Source: a virus
IMG/VR virus record: IMGVR_UViG_3300006224_000015
Coordinates: 1-46,675 of that record
Length of the DNA: 46,675 nt
Reading direction: 5' to 3' (one strand)
The translations under genes were made by a program, and so were the position numbers. Positions 7,460-17,800 of this stretch are shown here, piece by piece (within the stretch, counting starts at the first letter, position 1; every line of letters starts with the position of its first letter). The notes beneath the pieces are model-generated. The model did not search any database. It was not told the DNA's origin and saw only the letters and a program-made list of their open reading frames with translations.

Positions 7460-8995
7460 ATGCCTGGCCTGTATCGACGGCCCCCGCAGCCGCAGCGGCT
7501 CCTTCCGCGCGCTCGTCCGAAGGGTCCGAACACCCAATCGTTCACCGCGACCCTCTCGTTCTCGGGCTCGCTCTCCCGCAAGGGGCGCAAGACACTCGCC
7601 GGCTCGCTGACGCCATCGGGCGCCCTGACGAAGCGCACGAAGCGCGCCCTCGCCGGCGTCCTCTCGTTCAGCGGCGCCCTGACGGCGACCAAGAAGTTCA
7701 CCAAGGCGCTGACCGCCACGCTGACGTTCAGCACGACGTTCCGCGCCAAGGCCCGCAAGAGCCTCGCCGGCTCGATCACACCAGCCGGTGCGCTCACCAA
7801 GCGGACGAAGCGGTCGCTGGCTGGCTCGATCTCCCCAGCCGGCGCGCTCACCCGCAAGCCGCGCAAGCCGCTTGCCGGCAGCATCAGTCCCGCCGGCTCC
7901 TTCGCCCGGAAGCCGCGCAAGAACCTGACCGCCTCGATCTCCCCCGCCGGCGCCCTGACCAAGCGGACGAAGCGGTCGCTCGCGGGCGTCCTCTCGTTCA
8001 GCGCCGCGCTCACCAAGCGGACGAAGCGGTCGCTCACGGCCACCCTCTCGTTCGCCGGCGCCCTGACCGCCGATGCGGTCAAGCGGTACTACGAGAGCTT
8101 CACCGCGACCCTCTCGTTCTCGGCTGCCCTGACGAAGCGAACCAGCCGGTCGCTCGCCGGCAGCATCAGCCCAGCCGGTGCGCTCACCAAGCGCCCCAAG
8201 CGCGCGTTCGCCGGCAGCATCAGTCCAACCGGCGCCCTGACGAAGCGCACGAAACGCCCGCTGGCCGGGACCCTGACGTTCTCGGGCGCGCTCACGAAGC
8301 GGACCAAGCGCGCGTTCAGCGCGACGCTCTCGTTCAGCGCCGCGCTCACGAAGCGCACGAAGCGCGCCCTGGCTGCCACGCTGTCGTTCGCCGGCGCGCT
8401 CACGAAGAAGGCGGGCAAGACGCTGACCGGCGCGCTGTCATTCAGCGGCGCGTTCAACGCCGCCAAGCAGGCGCCCGGCCAGTTCTACAAGAGCTTCACC
8501 GCCGACCTGACGTTCGCCGGCGCGCTGACGCGCCGGACCAAGCGATCGTTCTCCGCCAACCTCAACCCCGCCGGCGCCCTGACGAAGCGAACCAAGCGGG
8601 CGCTCGCCGGCACGCTCTCGTTCTCGGGCACGATCACCCGCATCTTCACGGCTCGCCTGACGCTCGCCACGAGCAGCACGATGACGGCCACGATGGCGCG
8701 CACCGTGCGCCTGACGCTGCTGACGAGCTCGCCTTGGACGGTCACGATGAGCCGCAAGGTGTCGATGACGCTGGCGACGACGAGTACGATGGCGGCGACC
8801 ATCGGGCGCACGGTCGGCATGACGATTGCAACGACGAGTACGATGACGGCGACCATGCAGGAGGCCGCGATCTTCCCGATCTTGCTGGCGGCGGCGGGCA
8901 CGTTCGCTGCTAGCATGGTGGACACGTTCATCCCGGCGGGTCCGGCACCGCCCGACAGCGACCAGTACGAAGCCCTCATGTTGCGACGGCGGTAG
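7460..8995 (+). CDS. 511-aa protein of tandem 18-residue repeats
   Basis: After a 27-residue basic N-terminus the protein consists of about 20 copies of an 18-residue unit, such as LAGSISPAGALTKRTKRS or LAGTLSFSGALTKRTKRA, from residue 28 to 399. Four copies of a different 18-residue unit, such as LTLATSSTMTATMARTVR, follow (400-471). Three units carry 2-6 extra residues. The strand-like pattern ends in a basic TKRTKR turn, suggesting a beta-solenoid or fibre with a strongly positive edge. The C-terminus has a hydrophobic segment and an acidic-Pro tail. A TAGGAT box 6 bases before the ATG could be a -10 element or a weak ribosome site. Function unknown; position suggests a virion protein. Confidence 0.75.
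   Translation: MPGLYRRPPQPQRLLPRARPKGPNTQSFTATLSFSGSLSRKGRKTLAGSLTPSGALTKRTKRALAGVLSFSGALTATKKFTKALTATLTFSTTFRAKARKSLAGSITPAGALTKRTKRSLAGSISPAGALTRKPRKPLAGSISPAGSFARKPRKNLTASISPAGALTKRTKRSLAGVLSFSAALTKRTKRSLTATLSFAGALTADAVKRYYESFTATLSFSAALTKRTSRSLAGSISPAGALTKRPKRAFAGSISPTGALTKRTKRPLAGTLTFSGALTKRTKRAFSATLSFSAALTKRTKRALAATLSFAGALTKKAGKTLTGALSFSGAFNAAKQAPGQFYKSFTADLTFAGALTRRTKRSFSANLNPAGALTKRTKRALAGTLSFSGTITRIFTARLTLATSSTMTATMARTVRLTLLTSSPWTVTMSRKVSMTLATTSTMAATIGRTVGMTIATTSTMTATMQEAAIFPILLAAAGTFAASMVDTFIPAGPAPPDSDQYEALMLRRR
7541..8872 (+). repeat. Tandem ~54-bp coding repeats
   Basis: About 24 consecutive units of 54 bases (three are 60, 66 and 72) encode the 18-residue repeats of the 7460 gene. 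Copies differ mostly at synonymous positions (for example the aag-cgc and aag-cgg forms of the KR codons), so the array is old or kept divergent rather than freshly expanded. The first ~20 units and the last four differ in sequence but share the same period. Confidence 0.85.
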
Positions 8996-9000
8996 ACACC

Positions 9001-10953
9001 ATGACCCTCGCCTACGGGCAGCCCGATCTCAACCTGGCACTCCCCAAGGACGCAGAGACTTCATCGCGCATGGACGCCGCCCGCGGCGCGATGGAGGCGG
9101 AGCTGTCGTCGGTGCGGGATCGCTGCCAGACCTACCTCAACTGGTACAGCCCGCCCTACGAGTCGCGCCTCGGCACGCACGACGCATGGACGGAAGGGTT
9201 CTACGCGGAGAGCTACGACCTGACGCGGGCGAACTTCCCGATCTGCCGTCCGGTCGTGGACATCTGGACGGCGCTCGAGTCGGCCAAGCCGCCGGCGCTG
9301 CGCGCGGAGCCCGAGCGGATCACGCCACCCCCGCCGTCGTTCGACCAGGCGGAGGCGATGCGGAACCGCACCGTCTACGACGCCTTCCGGCAGCTCGCCG
9401 CGTACAAGAGCAACCGCCGGGCGGCGGTGCCGCGCGACTGGATGCGCCGAGACGGCTACGCCTTCAAGGCGTTCCAAGCGACCCGCCGCAAGAATCTCTA
9501 CGGATTCTCATGGCAGAAGGTCTGGCCGAACCTCGATGAACGGCGCCCGGTCAGCTACACGCTCCGCAACCCGACGACCGTGTACCCGATCTGGTCGAGC
9601 CGCGAGCCGGGCGAGACGGAGGCCGTGCTCGTCGCCTACCAGGTCAGCGCCACCAAGGCCGCGATGCAGTACCCGGAGCTCGGGCTGGACGTGAGCGGCG
9701 GGCGGCTCGCCGCCGGCGCCGACAGCGGCTACCACCAAGACCTCAACGACCGCTGGGTCAACGAAGCCCGGACGATGCTGTGGGTCGAGGAATACTGGTG
9801 GCGCGAGGTCAAGTACGACCGCGAGGGGCTGCGCTCCGAGTCGATGGTCAGCTGCGCGGTGCGGGTCCTGAACCAGATCGTCAAGCGCCGGGAGTACAAG
9901 GGCTGGCACCGGCTCCCGTGGGTCTATTGGGAGAACACGGACGAGCGCGACGCCTACGGCTGGTCGGACATCGCCGGCGTCATCGACATCAACGACGAGC
10001 TCAACCGCCGGCTCTCCCAGCAGGGCGACATCATCGGCCTGTACTCCGCCCCGCGCTTCCAGCTCCTCAACGCCTTCACCGGGCGCGATCTCGAAATGCC
10101 GGGCCCGTTCGAGCTGATCAGCCTCAACGACCAGGAGCGGATCGAGCAGATCATCACCCGGATCGATACCTTCCCCGCCCAGCAGCACGTCCAGGCGCTG
10201 ATCGACCTGCTGCATCGCGTGTCGGGCCTGCCGCCGATCGTGTGGGGTCTGATCCAGAACGCGCAGACATCGGGCCGGGCGCTCTCGAGCTCGTGGAAGG
10301 CGACGGAGACGCGGCTGGCGCCCAAGGTGCTCCGCAACGAGCAGTCCTTCAACGACTACCTCGAGCTCGTCCTGATGTATGCCGAACGGTACAACTGGGG
10401 CAACGCCAAGGAGCTGTTCCGGTCCAACGACGGGGAGCGGTACAGGGACTTCCGGTGGGACTTCCCGCCGATGGAGCCGCGCGACTTCCTCGAGGTCACG
10501 CAGAACGAGATCACCAAGCGCGACGCCGGCATGACCACGACCGTCAAGGCGATGCGGGCGATGGGCGACGAGGATGCCGAGCGGACGGACGAGGAAGTCC
10601 AGGCGGAGCTCCTCAACATCTTCCGGCACCCGGAGAAGGTGCAGGCGTTCCTCCTCGCCCAGCAGGCGGAGATGCAGAACATCCAGCTGGCCCAGCAGCT
10701 CGGCGTCGAGACGCCACAGGTCGTCAACACGGCGTCCGTGGCACAGCTCGCCGGCCAGTCCAACAAGGCGCGCCAGCAGGCCGCCACACCGATCCCGGCT
10801 GCGACACCCGGCACGCAGCCTCCCACCAACGTCGAGTCGCCGACGGCCCCCGGCGGGCAGCCTCCGCCGAACGCCGAGACGACGACGAGTGGCACGCTGT
10901 TCCGCGGTGGCGAAGTGAGCAACCAGCTCTTGCAGACACGGAGGTTGAGCTGA
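9001..10953 (+). CDS. Portal protein
   Basis: The 650-aa product has the length and layout of a portal. An acidic helical N-terminus leads to NFPICRPVVDIWTALESAKP. A wing/stem region follows with WENTDERDAYGWSDIAGVID and NDELNRRLSQQGDIIGLYSA. Then SGLPPIVWGLIQNAQTSGRA (residues ~408-428), the stem-proximal motif of many portals, and an EQSFNDYLELVLMYAERYNW helix. The C-terminus is Gln/Pro/Thr-rich and probably disordered. It forms the ring at the capsid vertex through which TerL pumps DNA. It starts ATG 9001, five bases after the repeat gene, and is followed by internal virion proteins. Confidence 0.85.
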   Translation: MTLAYGQPDLNLALPKDAETSSRMDAARGAMEAELSSVRDRCQTYLNWYSPPYESRLGTHDAWTEGFYAESYDLTRANFPICRPVVDIWTALESAKPPALRAEPERITPPPPSFDQAEAMRNRTVYDAFRQLAAYKSNRRAAVPRDWMRRDGYAFKAFQATRRKNLYGFSWQKVWPNLDERRPVSYTLRNPTTVYPIWSSREPGETEAVLVAYQVSATKAAMQYPELGLDVSGGRLAAGADSGYHQDLNDRWVNEARTMLWVEEYWWREVKYDREGLRSESMVSCAVRVLNQIVKRREYKGWHRLPWVYWENTDERDAYGWSDIAGVIDINDELNRRLSQQGDIIGLYSAPRFQLLNAFTGRDLEMPGPFELISLNDQERIEQIITRIDTFPAQQHVQALIDLLHRVSGLPPIVWGLIQNAQTSGRALSSSWKATETRLAPKVLRNEQSFNDYLELVLMYAERYNWGNAKELFRSNDGERYRDFRWDFPPMEPRDFLEVTQNEITKRDAGMTTTVKAMRAMGDEDAERTDEEVQAELLNIFRHPEKVQAFLLAQQAEMQNIQLAQQLGVETPQVVNTASVAQLAGQSNKARQQAATPIPAATPGTQPPTNVESPTAPGGQPPPNAETTTSGTLFRGGEVSNQLLQTRRLS

Positions 10954-10954
10954 C

Positions 10955-11659
10955 ATGGCGACAGGCGCAGAGAAGGAAGCGAAGGCCGCTGCGGCGGAGG
11001 CCGCGAAACAGGCCGTCGTCCAGGGGCGCCAGCGCCTCGCCGGGCTCGGCGAGTCCGCGACTGCGTTCCCCCAGCGCCGGCTGCGCTCCGCCGGCGACAT
11101 GGCCCGCTACGCGATCGGCGGTTTCATGGACGATCCGACGAAGCCACGCCCGGGCGGCGGAGGCAGCGGCACCCCCGCTCCGCGGCCCGGCCCGGTCGGC
11201 ACCGGCGGCGGCGGCGGCGTGACGCGCCCGGCCCCCGCCCTCCAAGTCCCCCGCCCGATCATGGCCGGTGGCAAGAAGGCGATGCCGGGCGGTCGCGGCG
11301 CCCCCGGCGGTTCCCGCCCTCGCCCGCGCGTCCCGCAGGTGGGCGGCAAGAAGATCGCGCCCGGTGCCCGTCCGATGGGCGGCACCACTCGCCCCAACCA
11401 GCCCCGACCCCGCAGCGGCGCCCTCACCACCCCATCCGGCAACTCCGTCCGCCTCATCGGCGGGAAGAAGGCCGCCGGGACGTTCAAGAAGGGCAAGGTG
11501 ACGGGCATCGTCTCCACCAAGCTCCCGGTCGTCCGGGGCGGCAAGAAGGTTGCCGGGCGAAGCAAGACGATCACCGGCCGCGTGACGAAGCCGACGCCGA
11601 TGGTGAAGAAGCCCACAGCGAAGGCAGGCGGCAGCAGCCAGAAGAAGCGCGCGGAGTAG
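10955..11659 (+). CDS. Basic, disordered Gly/Pro/Lys-rich protein with GGKK motifs
   Basis: The 234-aa product starts with an Ala/Glu/Lys helix, then turns into a low-complexity Gly/Pro/Arg/Lys chain. A motif recurs four times: AGGKKAMPG, VGGKKIAPG, IGGKKAAGT and RGGKKVAGR. The C-terminal third is very basic. No fold is recognised. Placement between portal and the large internal-protein genes suggests a virion-internal DNA-binding or linker protein. The composition recalls histone-tail-like or packaging proteins only in a general way. Confidence 0.65.
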   Translation: MATGAEKEAKAAAAEAAKQAVVQGRQRLAGLGESATAFPQRRLRSAGDMARYAIGGFMDDPTKPRPGGGGSGTPAPRPGPVGTGGGGGVTRPAPALQVPRPIMAGGKKAMPGGRGAPGGSRPRPRVPQVGGKKIAPGARPMGGTTRPNQPRPRSGALTTPSGNSVRLIGGKKAAGTFKKGKVTGIVSTKLPVVRGGKKVAGRSKTITGRVTKPTPMVKKPTAKAGGSSQKKRAE

Positions 11660-11662
11660 GCC

Positions 11663-14600
11663 ATGCCGCGCAGCGGTTCGTTCTCACCCTCGCTCGATCC
11701 GTTCGGGTCAGGATCAGGAGGGCTCGGCCGCTACGACCTGGGCGGCGGGGATGTCATGTCCCTTGCCGCCCAGGAGCTCTATGCCGTGGGCGTCGCGTGG
11801 GCGAACGGCACGGCGAGCGACGACGAGTACCTCGCAGCGATCCAGAAGGTGCTCGACATGACCACGCCCGGCACCGCCGAGCGGACCCGCTATGAGAACC
11901 AGCTCCGCGACACGAAGTACAGCATCGATCGCAACAAGCTCGTCCGCGTCGTCAACAACGCCGTGACCGCGACCGCGCGGGTGCGCGGGATGGAGCAGCT
12001 CCTCGCGTTCGAGCAGGCGCACTTGGGCACGATGACCGAGACGGACAGCGAGGCATACCGCGAGCAGCAGGACCGCATCGCCGGCGTGCGCGGCGACATC
12101 CGCAAGGAGCACTACGCCGAGGCGGTCCGCAAGTACAACGCCGGCAAGCTCTCCACGTCCGCGCTCGTGGCGCTCGTCCAGTCCTACATCAAGGCCAGCG
12201 CCGGCGACCCCGACCTCGATGAGTGGCGGGATGCCCTGACCGACCTGCGCCAGCGCCAGAAGGACGAGTCGATCACCACCGCCTATCAGGACTACCAGCA
12301 CAACCGCCTGGCGGGGGCGGACCTCATCGCGGAGCTCGACCGCCAGATGGCCGGGCTCGACCCGGGCAGCGCCAAGTACAAGGAGCTCGCCCGCCAGCGC
12401 GAGGATCTCGCCGAGCAGGTGCGCCGGGACGAGCAGACCAAGGCCGATGCCGTCATGTACGGCAAGTACCAGCAGGGCAAGATCAAGGACGAGGAATGGG
12501 TCGCCTACCTGACGAAGCGATACGAGTCCGCCCCGGCCGGGTCGAGCGAGCGCGTGGAGGCGGGCAACCGGCTCAAGGAGTACATCTTCTCGCTCTCGGA
12601 GGACAAGCTCCGCTACGACTTGCAGACCGGCCAGCCGGGCGCCCGCGAGAAGCTGGTGGCCCTGTATCGCGCCTACCAGGCCGACACGGTGCGCGGCTCG
12701 GAGCGATGGCGCGGCCTCGATCTCGCCATCCGCAGCCTGCGCGCCGGCGGCGGGGCGGGCGGCGGCGGCGGCGGGGGCGGTGGCGGCGGCGGCGGGAGCA
12801 GCACGGGCACCTTGGGCGGCGGCAAGCTGATCGTTCCGCTGGCGGATCTCGAGGACGTGCTCGTGGCGATCAAGGAGGAGGGCGGCGAGGTCCCGCCGGG
12901 CTTCGAGGGCCTGTTCCGCATCGACCCGCGCGACAGCACGGATGCGAAGTGGTGGGACAACAACTACCGCTCGATGCGCGAGGCGCTCCAAGACGGCTCC
13001 TCGACGTGGTTCTACTACGCCCCCAACGGGACGGCGTATCAGGTGCCGTTCACGCCAGCCACGATGAGCCAGTTCGGGCAGGCGAACCTCGCCTACATGC
13101 AGTACGGGGCAGCGCAGGCCGACAGCCCGAAGGACATGCAGAAGTGGATCGGCAAGATCATCACGGCCGCCGACCAGTTGCAGACCCTCGAGGGCTCGAT
13201 GTACATGGACATCGTGGACGCCGTGTGGGACGACTTGACGAAGGCGAAGCAGGTCGCGCTCGCCTCGGGTCAGTACGGCGACTACCTGCGGACGGTGGCC
13301 CAGCAGGAGGCGTTCCTGCGCGACGTGCTCCAAGTTCCCGATGGCGCCCCGCTCGACACCGCCCTGGCCGGCAACCCGTTCCTCACCGCCTCCCAGCTCA
13401 CGTCGCTGGCCGAGAAGATCAACGGCCTCGCGCCCTACGACCCTGACCCGCGCGACGGCAACGCCACGGGGGACCGCTTCCTGGCGCTCGTCGGGACGCC
13501 GGCCCTTGTCGAGCGCGACGCCGACGGCGACGGGATCGTGGAGGACATCAGGCTCAACCCGCTCTACGCCTACGAGACGCAGGACAGCAACGGCTTCATC
13601 GGCATCCAGCCCGTCGATCCCGCCGAGGTCACGGAGGACCCCACGACGGGGACGCTGGTGCCGAGCTACATGACGAGTCATGTGCAGGCCGTGGTCAGCG
13701 TCTACGGCATCGCCAAGACCGTCTGGCAGCCGACGACGGACACGCTCGAGCTCGCGGTATACGCGGACACCGGCCCCCGTCCGCCAGCGGCATCAACCTC
13801 CGGTCCGGCGGGCCACCGCTTCACGGGCGCCGCACCCTCCACCCCGCAGGGCTGGGAGCCTTCCGTCGGGGCGCTCAAGGACGCCACGACCGGCCAGGCA
13901 GCCTCGTTGCCGGTCAAGTCGTTCGTCACCGTGGAGCGCAGCATCACGGGACCGACGAGCGTGGTGTGGGTCAGCTTCGACGGCGCGACGTGGATGCGGA
14001 TGCCGACCGCCGGCGCCCTCGCACCCCGGCTGGTGGTGCCGTCGGGCGTGACCATGAGCGAAGGGAAGTGGCAGCACGACGGCGCGGATGTCACACCCGA
14101 GGAGCTGCTGCGCTTGGTGCATTGGTGGGGCGAGGGACGTGGCGAGGTCGGCCACGGGACCTACGGCCTCAACCTCACTTGGCGCAGCGGTGCGATCCGC
14201 AACGCGGCGGGCGAGATCACGGGCTACCACCCGATCGACGCCCGCCCCGACTACATGATCGACGCCGACGAGATCGAACGGATGCGCCCCGAGAACAGGC
14301 GCACCGCACCCCCGACCGACGCCCAGCTCGCCGCCCGCGACCTGGCAGCTCCCTCCGCCCGACAGGCCGCGGCCACGAGGGAGGAGCTCGACCCGACGAT
14401 CGCCCGCATGGAGGCTGACCTGCGCCGCCGCCTTCTCGACGGCGACCTGATGCCCGTCGCGCTGCGCGCGTTCCGGGCAGAGGTTCCGCCCGAGTACGTT
14501 GACGCACCCGAGCGGACGCTCCGGGCGGACATCCGCTACCGGGCGAAGCCCCGCGCGACGTTCGATATGCCGCGCAAGACGCTCCGCGACATCCTCAATC

Positions 14601-14872
14601 GTCCGCGCACGACGCTGACGCCGATGCTGCAACCGACGCTGGTGGACACGCTGCCGGCGATCAAGGCGGGCACCGCGTCGTCGCGGCTGCCGGCCCCCAC
14701 GCCTCGCAAGCCCGATGCCCAGGTGCGGCCGGCGACGCCACCCCCGACCCTGCGCCCGGTCGTGCAGGTCGGTCAGGGGAGCGGCGACATCGAGTACCGT
14801 CCGGCGCCGACGCCCAAGCCCAAGCCCAAGCCTGACGAGCGGCTCATCCGCGGGCCGGTGACGGTCGAGTGA
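11663..14872 (+). CDS. Large helical-repeat virion protein (1069 aa)
   Basis: Residues ~35-355 contain about five tandem helical units of 55-60 residues. Each has a Y--G-l---E-l--l pattern followed by a PGS--Y-E-like turn, for example KYQQGKIKDEEWVAYLTKRY then APAGSSERVEAGNRLKEYIF. A poly-Gly run follows (~363-377). The second half mixes helices with a DADGDGIVED loop (from ~residue 619) that resembles a calcium-binding loop, then beta-rich and Pro-rich parts. It ends in a PKPKPKPD tail. No enzyme motif is seen. Its stop overlaps the GTG of the giant gene. Candidate internal or ejected virion protein. Confidence 0.7.
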   Translation: MPRSGSFSPSLDPFGSGSGGLGRYDLGGGDVMSLAAQELYAVGVAWANGTASDDEYLAAIQKVLDMTTPGTAERTRYENQLRDTKYSIDRNKLVRVVNNAVTATARVRGMEQLLAFEQAHLGTMTETDSEAYREQQDRIAGVRGDIRKEHYAEAVRKYNAGKLSTSALVALVQSYIKASAGDPDLDEWRDALTDLRQRQKDESITTAYQDYQHNRLAGADLIAELDRQMAGLDPGSAKYKELARQREDLAEQVRRDEQTKADAVMYGKYQQGKIKDEEWVAYLTKRYESAPAGSSERVEAGNRLKEYIFSLSEDKLRYDLQTGQPGAREKLVALYRAYQADTVRGSERWRGLDLAIRSLRAGGGAGGGGGGGGGGGGGSSTGTLGGGKLIVPLADLEDVLVAIKEEGGEVPPGFEGLFRIDPRDSTDAKWWDNNYRSMREALQDGSSTWFYYAPNGTAYQVPFTPATMSQFGQANLAYMQYGAAQADSPKDMQKWIGKIITAADQLQTLEGSMYMDIVDAVWDDLTKAKQVALASGQYGDYLRTVAQQEAFLRDVLQVPDGAPLDTALAGNPFLTASQLTSLAEKINGLAPYDPDPRDGNATGDRFLALVGTPALVERDADGDGIVEDIRLNPLYAYETQDSNGFIGIQPVDPAEVTEDPTTGTLVPSYMTSHVQAVVSVYGIAKTVWQPTTDTLELAVYADTGPRPPAASTSGPAGHRFTGAAPSTPQGWEPSVGALKDATTGQAASLPVKSFVTVERSITGPTSVVWVSFDGATWMRMPTAGALAPRLVVPSGVTMSEGKWQHDGADVTPEELLRLVHWWGEGRGEVGHGTYGLNLTWRSGAIRNAAGEITGYHPIDARPDYMIDADEIERMRPENRRTAPPTDAQLAARDLAAPSARQAAATREELDPTIARMEADLRRRLLDGDLMPVALRAFRAEVPPEYVDAPERTLRADIRYRAKPRATFDMPRKTLRDILNRPRTTLTPMLQPTLVDTLPAIKAGTASSRLPAPTPRKPDAQVRPATPPPTLRPVVQVGQGSGDIEYRPAPTPKPKPKPDERLIRGPVTVE
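12748..12797 (+). repeat. Poly-Gly coding tract
   Basis: A GGC/GGG-rich run encodes about 15 consecutive or near-consecutive glycines separating the helical repeats from the rest of the 1069-aa protein. Such runs are slippage-prone and serve as flexible linkers. The frame is intact here. Confidence 0.8.
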
Positions 14873-17800
14873 CAGACGACTTCTTCGAGCAGTACCGCGG
14901 CGCCTGGCAGCCGCGTCCGTCCACGGCGCGGGCGGCGTCGTTGCTCGATGGCATGTGGGCACGGCGCTACGCCCCCTACACCCCGCCCTCGAGCGTCACG
15001 CCGGCCCGCCAGCAGCAGGCGCTGGGGATCGGGACCGCGCTCGGCCGGCGCCCGCCCCTGTCGAGCCGGGACACCGCCGCGAGCGGACCGCAGGATGTCG
15101 GGCGCGCTGACCCGCCGTACCGTTTCAGCGTCAACCTCCTCGGCGGCGTCATGGAGAGTGCGCCCGGCCAGGCGTTCCTCGGCACGCCCGGCGCCCAGCG
15201 CGGCGGCTCGGTGCAGCTCGGCCATCTTCTCGGCGGGTCCGGCGAGCAGTCGGGACCGTGGACGACGCCGGTGGCGACCGCGCCGGTCAACTTCCAGAAC
15301 TTCATCACCTACGCCCGCGAGGCCCAGCTGTCGCTGATCACGTCGGCGCTCGGCCACAACTACCAGCAGCCCACCGACCCCTACGGGCGCCCCGCCGGGC
15401 CGACCAACGAGGACTGGATCGGGCAGAACGTCGTGCAGGGCGACTTCGCCGGCGTGCTGGACAACATCATCGACGGCATCGCTACCGCCGGCGATGCCAT
15501 CAACGCCCCGTTCGTGGCCTTGCAGGACGGCATCCGGTCGTGGGACTCGTGGAACCGCGGCCAGGCGGTGCGCGATCTCGTTGCGGAGGGCAGCACGCCG
15601 GGCACGATCATCGCCCGCGTCTCCTCGCTCCTCGACCAGCGCCGGTTCAGCATGGCCGGGATCATCGAGAAGGCGGAGCTCGAGGGCCGCGACACCCTCT
15701 CGATGATGGCGGAGCTGTGGGACATGCCCCGCGATGTCGTGGAGCAGATCGCCGCCAACCCGAACATGAGCGACGAGCAGCTCGGCGCGCTCGTCCACAA
15801 CCTGCCGTTCAGCACCGATCCGGTCGTGAGCACCCTGACGGAGCTGACCTATACGCTGGCGCCGATGCTCCTCGGCGCCGCGGAGCTGCGCGCGGCCAGC
15901 CTGGCGGCCCGGGGGCTGGGCGGTGGTCGTGGCGCGATCGTGTCCGGCGCCCTCGGCCCGCGTGGCGCCATCGGGTCGAACGTGGCTGGCTTCGCACGCG
16001 CGTCGGGCCTGACGGGCACCGGGCTCGGGCGGGCGACGACGCGGGTGACGAGCGCCGTGCAGTCCACGGGCTCGTGGTCGATGCAGAAGGCGTGGCGGTT
16101 CTACTCGGGCAAGCCGTTCCAAGCGTTCGGGCTGGCGACCGGCGTGACCCCCCGGGGCGTGGCGCTGGGCGGCGCCATCCGGGCCGGCGAGTGGATGCTC
16201 AAGCAGACCGCGGAGCTGACCGGCAACGACGAGGCGGTGCGGATGCTCGATGAGTGGCTGTGGGAGACGCCGCTCTCGACCAACCCCGGCCTGATGCTCG
16301 TGGACGGGTTCTCCATCGCGGCGACCCGGCTGACCCGGCAGAGTCTCGCCGAAGCGCGGGGCGCCATCGGGGGCGCCGCCGGGCGCGTGCGCCGGACCCC
16401 GCCGCCCATCGAGATCCCCATCGAGGTCAAGGTCGCCGGCCTGCCCGACGGCACGATCACGGTCGGGCGCGACACCGCCGCCCGCCTGGCTGCCATCGAT
16501 GAGCTCGACATGGCGCCGTTCTTCCGGGTCACGGACGAGCTCGGCTGGGAGCGCGGCTGGGTGGAGGCGTCCTACGGACCCGACGCTCCGAACCTCGCCC
16601 AACGCGACCTGGCGAACGGGCTCCTGCACGTCGCCGCGGAGGTCGTGCGCGACGCCCACGAGGCCGTCGCCGCCCGGATCGCGGGCGCGACGATGGTGGA
16701 GCGCGCCGAGGCGTTCTGGACCCGCTACGGCGACGAGGCCACGAAGCTCCTCACCGATGCGCTGGGGGGCTCCACGGAGGCGATCGCCACGCTGCGGAAG
16801 GCGATCGTGTCGGAGTTCCACACCCGGGCGCGCTCGATCGACGCCTCCGATCTCGGCGCCGAGGTCGCCGGGTTCGTCGGTCCCTACCAGCCGGCCAGCT
16901 CGTTCCGCAACTTCGGCATGTGGATCAGGATGAGCAAGCTGGCCCAGGAGCTCCACAGCGACGCCTCGCTCGTCGTGCCGGCCCTGCGCGAAGATGTCAA
17001 CGCATCGTTCGTGACGGCGTTCATCAAGCGCCTCGAAACCGCCTACACCGACCCGAAGGCGCTCGTGGATGCCGCGGACTTGCAGATGCTGGTGGACTAC
17101 TTCCCCGGCGTGGTCCGCCTCGAGCGGCGCCTGCGCCCCAACAGCCGCACCGTGCCGCGGATCACGCAGAAGTCGCTGGTCAGGACCCTCAACGCCGCGC
17201 TCGAGCATCAGGAGGCGCAGGCGTTCCGCGACGCGGAGCCGCGCACGTTCGCGGCGCCCATCGCGCCCGAGAAGGTCGGCGATCTCAACGCCATCAGCAA
17301 GGCGCTCAACATCCCGGTCGCGGTCGTCAAGCGGCTCGCCCGGGTCATGGAGGAGGGACCGCCCGAGACGCCGCTGCCCGACGGGCTGGCGCAGCTGGCC
17401 CATCGCCTGTTCGGCAACCAGCTCGAGGAGATCCGCCGGTCCCCGCAGATGTTCTGGCAGAAGCTCGCCGAGTGGGCGGAGACGCAGACGGCGGGCGCGG
17501 TGGAGCGCGGGGCGGCGATCGCCCAGCTCGACCGGCTCGACCGTGTGCTCAAGCGCCGGTTCACGGACGCCGACGCCGGGCGCGACCGGGTGGCGATCGA
17601 GCAGGTCAAGCAGAACATCACCGAGGTCCCCAGCCGTGACGCGCTCGGCGCGAACGTGCGGATGCAGGACTTCGCCGACCAGTCGCGCGCGGCGATCGTG
17701 GAGTTCATCGACCAGGTGGAGCTGTGGGAGCAGGACGCGATCACCCCCGCCGTGTCCCGGCTCGCAGAGCGCGGCGGACGGCTGGTGCTCGAGGCGGACG

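Noticed and set aside
7541-8872. CRISPR array from regular ~54-bp repeats
   Set aside because: The repeats are fully coding, vary in sequence between copies and have no unique spacers.
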